NCBI RefSeq assembly: GCF_000485595.1
Contig: NW_014577182.1
Location: 248,251 to 269,186 of the forward strand
Source: Priapulus caudatus
Lineage: Eukaryota > Priapulida > Priapulimorpha > Priapulimorphida > Priapulidae
Direction of reading: 5' to 3'
Length of the DNA stretch: 20,936 bases
How positions within the stretch are numbered: position 1 is the stretch's first letter; each line of letters begins with the position of its first letter. The notes under the pieces were generated by a model. That model saw only the letters and a program-made list of their open reading frames with translations. It was not told the DNA's origin and ran no database searches. Positions 1 to 8,290 of this stretch are shown here, piece by piece. The position numbers were made by a program, and so were the translations under genes.

Positions 1-44
<44 letters not shown>

Positions 45-86
45 AAGAGAGAAAGCGAGATAGAGAGATAGAGAGAGAGAAAGAGA
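1..86. repeat. GA microsatellite
   Basis: The first 40 bases are a perfect (GA)20 tract. It degrades into GAAA- and TAGA-interrupted purine repeats up to about base 86, and it probably continues to the left of the window. One strand is almost entirely purine. Confidence 0.97.
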
Positions 87-173
87 CGAATTTTTACATG
101 TGGAGAGAAAAGAGGGTGTATTTCTATTGGTGGAGGTCGGGAAGGAGATGAAGGAAGGAGAGAGATGACAATA

Positions 174-213
174 TACACACGAACGCACACGCGCACACAC
201 GCACACACACACG

Positions 214-307
<94 letters not shown>

Positions 308-316
308 GTCACGCAC
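174..316. repeat. CA to CGCA compound microsatellite
   Basis: The tract begins as (AC)n with scattered CG interruptions and becomes a nearly pure (ACGC)n run from about 241 to 306. It alternates purine and pyrimidine throughout. The cysteine/valine/arginine open frame on the minus strand here is only a translation of the repeat. Confidence 0.97.
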
Positions 317-602
317 ATGCCGTAACTAGGGATGTACTACTCACCCGCAGTACTATCTCATCAGCGTCCCGCGTGCATCTTAACCCGACCGGTGTCTACA
401 ATATAGGTAAGTTCACGTCTCTCACAGATGCTGCTATCGAGCTTCCTACTGCTATCGAGCTTCCTACTGCTATTGTGTTAGTGAGCCCGTGTTAGCGCTG
501 CACGCCGTGAACGGGCCGTCTAAACCTCGGTGAGCGGCTACCCATGACACTCTTAATCACTGCATAGGTGCGCGCGCTTCGCTCGCCAGCGCTCGTCTGC
601 AG
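317..602. other. No gene recognised; 18-bp tandem duplication
   Basis: The only structure is an 18-bp unit, CTGCTATCGAGCTTCCTA, present twice in tandem at 431-448 and 449-466, followed by a partial third copy. The final 60 bases are GC- and CpG-rich and lead into the possible exon at 603. Confidence 0.6.
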
Positions 603-701
603 CAGCAGGCAGCATCGACGGGAAATATGCTTATCACCATGGTAACAGACCCTTGTCAGCTGAGATACTTCGTCCGCATGCTGAAGCGGCGCATGGAAAC
701 G
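603..701 (+). CDS. Possible internal exon of an unidentified gene
   Basis: This is a tentative 99-nt exon encoding 33 residues in a phase 0 to phase 0 arrangement. It begins after an acceptor-like CTCGTCTGCAG at 592-602. It ends at a good donor, ACG|GTACGT, with GT at 702-703. The predicted peptide contains the segment QLRYFVRMLKRRMET, which looks like a basic amphipathic helix. GC at third codon positions is high, as in the par-6 exons and unlike the AT-rich surroundings. The reading frame stays open to 1073, but past 701 it reads through purine-rich low-complexity sequence and AT-rich sequence that does not look coding. I do not recognise the family. No neighbouring exon was found, so it could equally be a chance frame in a GC-rich patch. 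Confidence 0.22.
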
Positions 702-1819
702 GTACGTTCACCTACTGCGGCTAATGGAAAGCTGGGCCGATCCATGTGCGGGAGAGAGAGAGGGAAGGGAAAGAAGGGGGGAGTGAGGGAAGGGTGGAGC
801 GGGTGCGAATTTCCCCGTGCGAATTTCAACTGCATAGCTGAGGTCGGTGAATCCACAATTCATTTAGAAACGACTTACCCCATTAACAAACTACTACTTT
901 TGGGGGTCAATATATGTAACAACTATCAATTAAACAGTCATTATCTGGTTTGTAAAACCCTGCTAAATCGTTACATTTATTTTCGACGGCAGATCTGTGT
1001 GATTTATCAAACGTTTTTTAATGATTTATACAGTCGTTACCGCAATTACCGCGCTCTTGATAAAAGTGGTTAGCGACATAGCTGTTGGAGTTCTAAAATG
1101 ATATACATATTTATAGATTTAACTAAAAAATATCGTTGCCTATGTAAACTCTTGCAGTTTGCCTGATTATCATCGGCCTTTCTCCGTAAAATGGAGCTTT
1201 GGAGCATAAAGAGTAAGATGAATTTGACGTGCATTACAATCAAACATAATAAAAACATTTTCGCCCGCAGTGTAATTTTTCCTTTATGAATAAAATTGCA
1301 GGAATATCTTGCACCATGCAAATACACACGATCGATTGGCATGGACGCTTTTGTTTACATGAAAATGCATCGGCCGACGTCACACTCACGATCATATGGG
1401 AAACCTCTATATGCACGGCGTAATAAAGTCTGCTTGGCCGTTTTCCGGAACGCCCTACGATGCTGTTATTTATATATCGATATAGATCTATATATAGATC
1501 TCTATATTATCGTTACCTTAGCCTAGTCGGGTTTCTTAATAGCAGCCACTCTAGGTAACCGGTAGAGCCATGGGCATAATGTTGACTAAATCTAGGTAGA
1601 TGTTGTCTAAATGTTCGGAACCCGCGAGTTGCTTAACCCTGTCCAGAAACTACTCGTTTTCATGATCCCTGCCCCCCCCCCCTAAACGTGCTGCAGCCGG
1701 CTTTATATGGAAGGACTCTGTCCGCCTTAAAAGTGGTGTACAACAGTAGAAGGCGTCCATGGGCAGCAGGCCTGAATAAGCATCGAACAGAAATTAATTC
1801 AAAATACTCACAGTGTTTC
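702..1819. other. No gene recognised
   Basis: This is AT-rich sequence without a convincing exon. It contains an AT-rich palindromic patch around 1470-1506 built from ATATAGATCTATATATAGATC-type inverted repeats, and an 11-base C run at 1672-1682. Open frames on both strands are short and have no recognisable motif. Confidence 0.5.
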
Positions 1820-2339
1820 CAGGGGCGGATTCAGACCGTATTTGCGGTATTGGGAAATACGGTCTAGATTTCAAAGTGCCCTTCGAAATTTTGCGCTAAA
1901 AAATACAGAAAACAATTTGATGGAATTTGGCTATATTATTTATTTGTTTTCTTTTTCTTCTGATTCATTGACAGGGCTTGAAGAAAATCAAAATTTTACA
2001 TGGTAACAAAACTAGCTTTGATATCTGAAAAAGAAGGGAAGTGCTTGAATCATTCTGCATTAATTGCTGGTATGCAAAGCGCAGGCAAAATGAAGCAGAA
2101 ATACAATTCCATATGGTTTTAGCTATTGCTGCTTGACTAAATGTGTGCTCAAATAGTGCTCAATTTTGTGCCCAGGGACCCTTGAAATTTTGAAATTTTC
2201 TGGGGGAGGCCCCCCAGACCCCCCGCCATGTGCTTCCGCGCCGAACGGCGCCCACTGTAGGGTGGTGTGCCCTTTTTGGAGGATGTGCCCTTAAAATCTG
2301 GAAAAATACTGTCTAGCTTCAGCCCTGGATCCGCCCCTG
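1820..2339. mobile_element. Non-autonomous hAT5-like DNA transposon, 520 bp
   Basis: The left end CAGGGGCGGATTCAG and the inverted right end CTGGATCCGCCCCTG form terminal inverted repeats with one mismatch. The 5-bp sequence GTTTC directly abuts both ends (1815-1819 and 2340-2344), which is a target-site duplication. CAGGGG termini with 5-bp duplications match the hAT5 group of the hAT superfamily. Just inside the left end is a perfect 10-bp stem, GACCGTATTT (1834-1843) with AAATACGGTC (1855-1864). The right interior has a C-rich block (2207-2225) that is common in this kind of element. No transposase is encoded. The 73-residue minus-strand frame over 2149-2370 runs through the terminal repeat and is not a gene. 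Confidence 0.85.
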
Positions 2340-2375
2340 GTTTCGTCACATACACATTGACAACATACACTTTAT

Positions 2376-2415
2376 CAAGAGCATATAAAGAAGGATCCTT
2401 CTTTATACGCTCTTG
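2376..2415. mobile_element. 40-bp palindromic micro-insertion with 7-bp target duplication
   Basis: The whole insertion is a palindrome made of two 20-base arms, CAAGAGCATATAAAGAAGGA followed at once by its inverted copy, with one mismatched pair and no loop. It is flanked by exact 7-bp direct repeats ACTTTAT at 2369-2375 and 2416-2422. The arm matches the terminal 20 bases of the 721-bp long-TIR element at 6723 (CAAGAGCGTATAAAGAAGGA) with one difference. I infer that this is an extreme internal-deletion derivative of that family which retains only its two ends. Confidence 0.85.
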
Positions 2416-2644
2416 ACTTTATTCATGCTAAATAACTACAGATTAATATGCTTTATGCTCCGCTCGAAACCTTTGCCCAGCTCTATGATGCGAATTTCTA
2501 CAAAGTAGTTGAATCCCATTTCAACCACAAAAATGGCCAACCAGTCACCATGGCTACGCCACTTGACGCAATGTCACAACTACATGACATAACCAATTTT
2601 ACTTATAATGCTTTCTAGACGTCCACGAGGCATCTAACTTGCGT
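2416..2644. other. No gene recognised
   Basis: Apart from the right-hand copy of the 7-bp target duplication (2416-2422), I see no open frame, repeat or motif in this stretch. Confidence 0.5.
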
Positions 2645-2768
2645 GCATAATGCAAATTTTTACACTCTAGTGCCGGATTTCATCGAAAAAATTAAGAAAA
2701 TGCCTTTTATAGAGAACAAATAGTGCAAGATGAACAATTTGCGGAGGGTTACTGTTGTTATGTCCCCC
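2645..2768. repeat. Dispersed repeat, copy A (about 124 bp)
   Basis: This copy begins GCATAATGCAAATT and ends with GGAGGGTTACTGTTGTTATG followed by a C run. It aligns along its whole length, in the same orientation, with copy B at 11144-11268, with scattered substitutions and small gaps. Shared landmarks in order are ACACTCTAGTGCC or GCACTCTAGTGCC, an A-rich stretch, ATAGTGCAA, GAACAATT and GCGGAGG. No coding potential or target duplication is evident in this copy. Confidence 0.8.
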
Positions 2769-3582
2769 TAAACCCTACGACAGGCTATGCATGGGAAAGA
2801 TACACTATTGTCGATAGATGACGCTGTGAACATAATAGCAGTAGTCATCTTACGCGATTATATGTTATGATGCCAAGTGAAATCATGGAAATGCATGTTG
2901 CATTAATAACTCAATAACTTTGAACATGGAGAAACGTCGCGTTATCGATTCATACATTCATCCGTTCACACATTGAGTTTTTTGTCTATTAATGACGAAA
3001 TTATGTAGCTCTGATAAAAAAAGCGCGTCTCATTTTCACTTCCTCCCTCCCTCCGTCCCCGCGCTCGCTGTCTCTCTCTCTCTCTCTCTCTCTCTCTATT
3101 TATCTCTTCGTCTCCCTCCTCTACCTCTTACGTCTCGCCGAGTATATGGATGGTTCCGTGAAGATGGTGGCCCTGTCTAGCGGAACGTACGACGTGTCTC
3201 TTACAATCGCTATAATTTTAAAATACCACGGACAAACGCCATGTGTAGTCACCATAGGATAGTTAGTGCGCATTGAGCGTTGGACTCTACCGTTGCCCCT
3301 GTCATCGTGATATGCGCACTGCAAACTACTTCACATTCGCTCCCATAATAGAACCGTGGACGAACCATAGAAAATCAACGCTCATATAAATACTGCCTTC
3401 AATTACATTCCTGTTGTTACTTTGTGTCGCTATAAATGCTTATAATTTTACATTATCGCCTATGTAGCTACGTTAAGGTATATACGTAATTATAACGTAT
3501 TCTATTCATATCAACGAGACAGAGAGTAGAAAACCTGTTGGCTTTCTAAATCGAATACATTACCTATGCACATAGGCGTGCG
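2769..3582. other. No gene recognised; contains a TC microsatellite
   Basis: A (TC)n tract occupies 3070-3097. The rest is AT-rich, with only short unremarkable open frames. I see no conserved motif or splice structure that supports an exon. Confidence 0.55.
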
Positions 3583-3654
3583 CAAATTGCGCAAACGCAC
3601 ACGCCATTGCGCAAACGCACGCACGCACGCCATCGCGCAAACGCACGCGCACAC

Positions 3655-3743
<89 letters not shown>

Positions 3744-3893
3744 CTATACACGAACGCGCGCCACACGACACCGCAGACACGCACGCCACCGCACAACAAT
3801 ACACCCATACACCTGCACGCAACACACACACACACACACAACACACACACACACGGCACCACACGGCACGGTGGATTATCACACGCAACAATT

Positions 3894-3957
<64 letters not shown>
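3583..3957. repeat. Compound CA / TA / ACGC repeat tract
   Basis: The tract starts with about three degenerate copies of a unit containing GCGCAAACGCAC (3586-3650). It continues as (AC)n to 3722, then (AT)n to about 3742, then a partly unique block with a second AC run (3825-3853), then (ACGC)n (3897-3926) and a last (AC)n to 3957. Long histidine/threonine frames on one strand and cysteine/valine frames on the other are repeat translations, not genes. Confidence 0.95.
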
Positions 3958-3960
<3 letters not shown>

Positions 3961-4079
3961 GCTTGGGCTCTGCCCGCATTACATGTAATGAGAGATAAAA
4001 CGAGAGCTCTAATTGACGAAGCCTTCATCGAAACCGAGCAAGATTGGCATTTCAATATCTAAAAATAAACGAAGAACCC

Positions 4080-4275
4080 AGATGCTGTAGACACGACGAC
4101 GACAACAAAAGCAAAAATTAACAACAACATCAACAACAACAGCGACGACGGCGACGATTACGACTACGACAATAACAACGAACACATCGACGACGCCCTA
4201 ACAGTCAACGTCTGTGACAAAGACGAAGATGACGACGACGACGGCAGTGACTACGAGTATCACAAACACACACTG
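4080..4275. repeat. Interrupted GAC/AAC trinucleotide tract
   Basis: About 200 bases are dominated by GAC, GAT and AAC triplets in a single triplet phase. Read on the plus strand in one frame, the tract has no stop from about 4070 to 4278 and would give an asparagine- then aspartate-rich peptide ending at TAA, but with no ATG. Slippage at triplet repeats explains this best. An exon for an acidic low-complexity segment is possible but has no good splice support. Confidence 0.75.
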
Positions 4276-4278
4276 TAA

Positions 4279-4874
4279 CGAAGAGCTTCATGTACCACGG
4301 TTATGCACTGAGACTGAACCCGTCACATTTTTAAATATTTGAGTGCCTCAACAATGCCAGAAAAGCATTCCGCGGGCAATCAATTATCCTGCTTAAAGCA
4401 GCTATCACGCCCACTCCCCAAAATCTTACCGATAGTTTCTGCGCATCGTGTAATTTATTAGCTTATAAGATAAGGTAATGACATTTTCAGGGTTTAACAT
4501 CTTTGGAGGCTGTACTGAGCTGCAGAAATAGAGGACAACATACATGGTTAATAGAATTAACCTAGAGTGTTTATAAACCAAACTCGAAAGCGAACCATCC
4601 GAAGCACCCTATAAAATCGCAAAAATGGCAGTCGTGACAAAATCAGCATACTTTACTTTACCTCTAGCCGCTCGACCGTTATACGACTGACGTATAGCTG
4701 GTTTTCTCTATTTGCTATACGTAACACGCTCAATGCATCACGGGAATGGTTTCTAGTACGAGATGTATATATAGATTGTTTGGGATTATACCGGGTATAG
4801 GGAATACGAACAATGTTATTTTTTTTAATTATATATACTTATTTATATATTTATTCATATATATATATATATAT
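4279..4874. other. No gene recognised
   Basis: This is AT-rich sequence that grades into a (TA)n stretch at about 4856-4874. That stretch is the left flank of the palindromic element at 4875. No coding, RNA or transposon signal was found. Confidence 0.5.
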
Positions 4875-4938
4875 CAGGAGTAGATAATAGGGATTATAAT
4901 ATAATATAATATAATAGGATCCCTATTATCTACTCCTG
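4875..4938. mobile_element. 64-bp palindromic micro-element in a TA repeat
   Basis: Perfect 20-bp inverted arms, CAGGAGTAGATAATAGGGAT at 4875-4894 and its complement at 4919-4938, enclose a 24-bp spacer made mostly of TATAA repeats. Both flanks are (AT)n, so a target duplication cannot be measured exactly; ATATATAT abuts both ends. The arm closely matches that of the element at 6680 (CAGAAGTAGATAATAGGG), which places both in one family. Confidence 0.8.
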
Positions 4939-5902
4939 ATATATATATATATAATCATCAGAGTTATTAATGGTATCTTGATAGTATAACATTTAAAATG
5001 GCTAATGGCTTCTCTGGCGCGAAATTTTGCGCGGGAATACAATAACGTTTCTAGATGTATTCATTATGGGTATGGCGATACAAAGCGTACTCTCTTGCGT
5101 TCATGATTACATCCCGGCGCATTACCTTCGGTTTAGCGGAGAAAGTTTGCCTCTACAAACAATAGTCCTCAACTTTTTGTTATATTTTCGCAATGGTTAA
5201 ATGAGCTATTGAAGATTTTTACCCTGACTTTTACCGAACATTAACGGGTTTTGCTGCGTTATTTCCGCGCGGCCACACGCACCCATTAGTAAAAAGCCCT
5301 ATTCTCGACATCAGGTCACTTTGTGCTGCACTCATGAAACCCGCGGTGTGAAAGGACGAATGCGCATACCACAGTCTTATTGGTTCTCGAAGTCATGAGA
5401 GACGTTGCCAGAAGCATCAGACGCTAAATAAAATGGAAGCACGCACCAGTAGGCTTTACCGAATTGTTCACCAATGTTGTGAAACTTCGTCTCTGGAATG
5501 GCCTTTTTCTTAATTTTTATTGTGGTAATATTCGGTACTAGACTGAACTAAGTTGCATTATACAAGTAGGATGGATTCCCCATAGACGTATAGAAAGCAT
5601 GAAAAGTAATATTGGTCTTGTCGAAATATTGTCCCTTTCTGTCAGATGACGTATGCATAGTGACCTGTCCGCCGTGTTTGTGTGTGAAACGGGTACCGAC
5701 TGCATGTGCAAGATGTAGCTAGCAAAAGTTTCGAACGTAGTCTGGACCTTGAGGCTGATGTTATTTAACACTATGTCGTGTGTGCTTCGAAACTCTCGAA
5801 GTCTGTATTTTTGTACCGTGCTCATTCAGGCCTGCTGCCTATGAACGCCCTTTACTGTTGCAAAACACTTAGGCAACCACGCACGCTGGTCACGTCGCAA
5901 GG
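4939..5902. other. No gene recognised
   Basis: This stretch of more than 900 bases has unremarkable composition. A 95-codon minus-strand frame at 5538-5825 has no motif, no codon bias and no splice context that I can use. I see no repeat or transposon end here. Confidence 0.5.
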
Positions 5903-6638
5903 TATGGAAGGCCATTACCGCCAAAACCGATTTTAAGCGCGATTAAATTCCAGCCATTCAGAACAGTGCTTTTTAATCGCGATTAAATTGACACATAGTT
6001 TGTTGTGGGTAACAACGCAACAGCTCGTTTTTTACGGATTTTAGGCGCAATTTTTGGCGCTCCTGGTTGATCCTACAAGTACAATGTCGGATAGGACTGA
6101 TTTTATACGGCACTGCCGTGATCAGTTCAGTACCTGCGTGCGACTGCTTACGACGGATGGAACGGTCGACTTTGGGTCGATGTTAAATTGGAATGGATGT
6201 GTGAACACGTTCTATGACTTATTCAACTTTATGGAAAGTGAATGTTTACTTGATGTGGATAATGAATTGCAACTGTTTGCTCTGCATTATGTTTTTTGCC
6301 TCGGATAAACAGACAAGTAACTATATTCAGAGAACAGTGGAACCAACATGGTCTTCGTATTGAAAACAGTCAAAGTCCTATTCAGTTGTTTGTACGTCAG
6401 TCTTTAGCTTTATGCAATTCAGGACGAACTGCATCTCAAGGAATTTAATCGTGCTTAAAATCTATTTTAATCGCAATTAAAAAGCACTGTTCTGAATGGC
6501 TGGAATTTAATCACGCTTAAAATCTATTTTAATCGCGATTAAAAACCACTGTTCTGATTTGCTGGAGTTCAATCGCGCTTAAAATACATTTTAAGCGTGA
6601 TTAAAATAGGTAGGTTTTGGAGGTAATGGCTTTCCATA
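5903..6638. mobile_element. TIR element with a broken integrase-core gene fragment
   Basis: The ends TGGAAGGCCATTACCGCC (5905 inward) and TGGAAAGCCATTACCTCC (inverted, from 6636) form terminal inverted repeats that continue through CAAAACC. A TA dinucleotide abuts both ends (5903-5904 and 6637-6638) and could be a 2-bp target duplication. Inside the ends are subterminal repeats of about 62 bp built around TTTTTAATCGCGATTAAA and CAGAACAGTG: slightly more than one copy at the left, and about 2.7 inverted copies at the right (6443-6606). The central part carries the 3' end of a transposase-like gene (6054-6448). I infer a deletion derivative of a larger element. The superfamily is uncertain: a TA duplication suggests Tc1/mariner, but the protein remnant is integrase-core-like. 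Confidence 0.75.
6054..6448 (+). pseudogene. C-terminal fragment of an integrase-core (rve/DDE-like) protein, frameshifted
   Basis: The translated fragment resembles the C-terminal part of an animal protein family with an integrase catalytic core (the family whose members carry NQRIERLW, then a long helical segment, then LH.VF.PRIN). Visible pieces in order: RLWVDV in one frame near 6170, then FYDLFNFMESECLLDVDNEL and LFALHYVF in the frame ending at 6308. A one-base loss in the T run at 6292-6297 then shifts the frame. The matching continuation PRINRQVTIFREQW, HGLRIE and SPIQLF runs in the next frame to a TAA at 6446-6448. Catalytic acidic residues would lie upstream and are absent. There are at least two frameshifts and no ATG in a plausible position, so it is not a working gene. 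The family assignment rests on remembered motif similarity. Confidence 0.65.
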
Positions 6639-6679
6639 GTAAGGCCCCAGTGGACCGGCGGTGCGTAGATAGATATCAC

Positions 6680-7459
6680 CAGAAGTAGATAATAGGGTTC
6701 CCTATTAGTAGTTCCCTATTATCAAGAGCGTATAAAGAAGGAGAGCGTACAAGGGTAAAATGCTGAAACCATGCTGCAGTATTAGTCGAATTAATAAACT
6801 TTTCCCGTTTTATTTTGACGATCCTTTGCAGTATTATTGATTAGCTGTCTTACTTGTTCATATAAAACAAACGCATGTCCCTACGATGCCCCTACGCTGA
6901 GATAAGAGCGGTGAAAATCTGGTATTTTCGCCGAAAACCGACTCGAGATCAGTGTGACATGCGTCCTCACTCGAAGTGTTATAACTTCGGGAAACCTCGG
7001 TGTTTCCGTCAATGATGGACAAATGGAATGAATGACGTCTGTTATTGATTGCCATAGTGATGACCCCCACCTGTGCCCACCTCACGCCCACCTCACGCTG
7101 GTGTTATAGTAAACTCTGGTAGTATTACGTGAGTCAGCGCCACTATGGCGCTACACAGCGGCGACCGGAAGCCAACACACTGGAAACACTTCGAGTGAGG
7201 GACGCCAGTCACACTAATCTCGAGTCAGTTTCGGTGAAAATACCAGATTTTCACGCTCATTATCTCAGCGTAGGGGCATCGTGGGGACATGCGGTTTGTT
7301 TTATATGAACAGAGTAAGACAGCTAATCAATAATACTGCAAAGGATCGTCAAATAAAACGGAGAAAGTTTATTAATTCGACTAATACTGCAGCATGGCTT
7401 CAGCATTTTACCTTGTACGCTCTCCTTCTTTATCTTGCTCTTGCTATTATCTACTTCTG
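6680..7459. mobile_element. Palindromic micro-element (52 bp) split by a nested insertion
   Basis: The outer ends CAGAAGTAGATAATAG and CTATTATCTACTTCTG are perfectly inverted. Exact 7-bp direct repeats ATATCAC abut them at 6673-6679 and 7460-7466. Removing the inner element (6723-7443) and one CTATTAT copy leaves a 52-bp palindrome: two 18-bp arms around a 16-bp spacer. This is the same design as the element at 4875-4938. It encodes nothing. It therefore predates the inner insertion. Confidence 0.85.
6723..7443. mobile_element. 721-bp long-terminal-inverted-repeat DNA element (foldback type)
   Basis: The arms at about 6723-6980 and 7187-7443 are inverted copies of each other over roughly 257 bases, with scattered substitutions and small indels. 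They start CAAGAGCGTATAAAGAAGGA on the left and CAAGAGCAAGATAAAGAAGG on the right. An exact 7-bp duplication CTATTAT lies at 6716-6722 and 7444-7450; it is part of the host palindrome. The interior of about 206 bases encodes no transposase. A 77-codon minus-strand frame at 6858-7091 spans arm and spacer and has no recognisable motif. The whole element would fold into a long hairpin. Superfamily unknown; a 7-bp duplication is compatible with P-like or Dada-like transposition, but the ends are not diagnostic. Confidence 0.88.
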
Positions 7460-7572
7460 ATATCACCAAGCATCACCGCTCACCTCCTCAATGAGTGCTC
7501 ACCGTGTTCCTGTCATGTTATCGCGCTTAGAAAGTAAAATACGCAATACCCGTGGATGATGTACGAGGAATA

Positions 7573-7642
7573 TACACCCCCCCCCACACACACACACGCC
7601 CACTCACAATCACACCACGCACACACACGCGCGCGCACACAC

Positions 7643-7674
<32 letters not shown>

Positions 7675-7806
7675 GCACACGCACACGCACGTACACTCAC
7701 ACTCACACCACGCACACTCACACGCACACGCCCACTGACACTCATACCACGCACACTCACACTCACGCGCACGCGCACACGCACACGCACACACGCCACG
7801 CCACGA

Positions 7807-7868
<62 letters not shown>

Positions 7869-7889
7869 CCGCACGCCCGCACGCTCACA
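7573..7889. repeat. CA/ACGC/ACTC compound repeat
   Basis: The tract is (CA)n with CG-, CTCA- and ACGC-containing interruptions, a C run at its left edge, and a pure (AC)n run at about 7810-7866. The long cysteine/valine and histidine/threonine frames here are repeat translations. Confidence 0.95.
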
Positions 7890-8086
7890 AACCACATCCA
7901 GTATGCCTGTGGGGAATGTAGCATCACGCAATATAGTACCTACTTAATTGAAACTGACTGCAGTTATTCCGACCAAGTCCTAATTCAAGGCCGCCGATCA
8001 CGTAGAGTCCACATTTTGTATTCAACACACGTATGACTCTAGATATTAGATACTAGCGGGTAACTATGTGTACTGCGCCCCTTACC

Positions 8087-8290
8087 AAAATAATCTATAG
8101 GTTCCTATGGGAGTTTATAGAGACCTATAGAGCTTCTATATGTGCTCTGTAGGTTTTGACAACCTATACACCTATAGGCTTATAGACCTATAGGTGCTCT
8201 GTAGGTTTTGACAACCTATACACCTATAGGCTTATAGACCTATAGATTCCTATAGACCAGTATATAGCAATTAATCTATTGGCTTACAGA
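8087..8290. repeat. CTATAG-rich block with a 52-bp tandem duplication
   Basis: A 52-bp unit starting GTGCTCTGTAGGTTTTGACA occurs at 8142-8193 and again at 8194-8245. Each copy contains the small hairpin AGGTT-ttgac-AACCT. The palindromic hexamer CTATAG or its extension CCTATAGG occurs repeatedly on both sides of the duplication. No coding potential was seen. Confidence 0.8.

Noticed and set aside
627-1073. 148-codon plus-strand frame as a single gene
   Set aside because: Only the first part (to 701) has coding-like composition. The remainder crosses a purine-rich low-complexity stretch and AT-rich DNA with no motif.
3511-4062. Several 140-150-codon Cys/Val or His/Thr frames on both strands
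   Set aside because: These are translations of CA and ACGC repeats. The same applies to the frames at 7513-7947 and 20109-20934.
4070-4278. 69-codon Asn/Asp-rich frame without ATG
   Set aside because: Triplet-repeat slippage explains the open frame, and there is no convincing acceptor or donor.
5538-5825. 95-codon minus-strand frame
   Set aside because: No recognisable domain, no codon bias and no splice context; a frame of this length is expected by chance.
6062-6074. CCTGGTTGATCCT, identical to the start of animal 18S rRNA
   Set aside because: The match stops after about 13 bases plus a weak continuation. The following sequence is unlike 18S and belongs to the transposon with the integrase fragment, so it is most likely coincidence.
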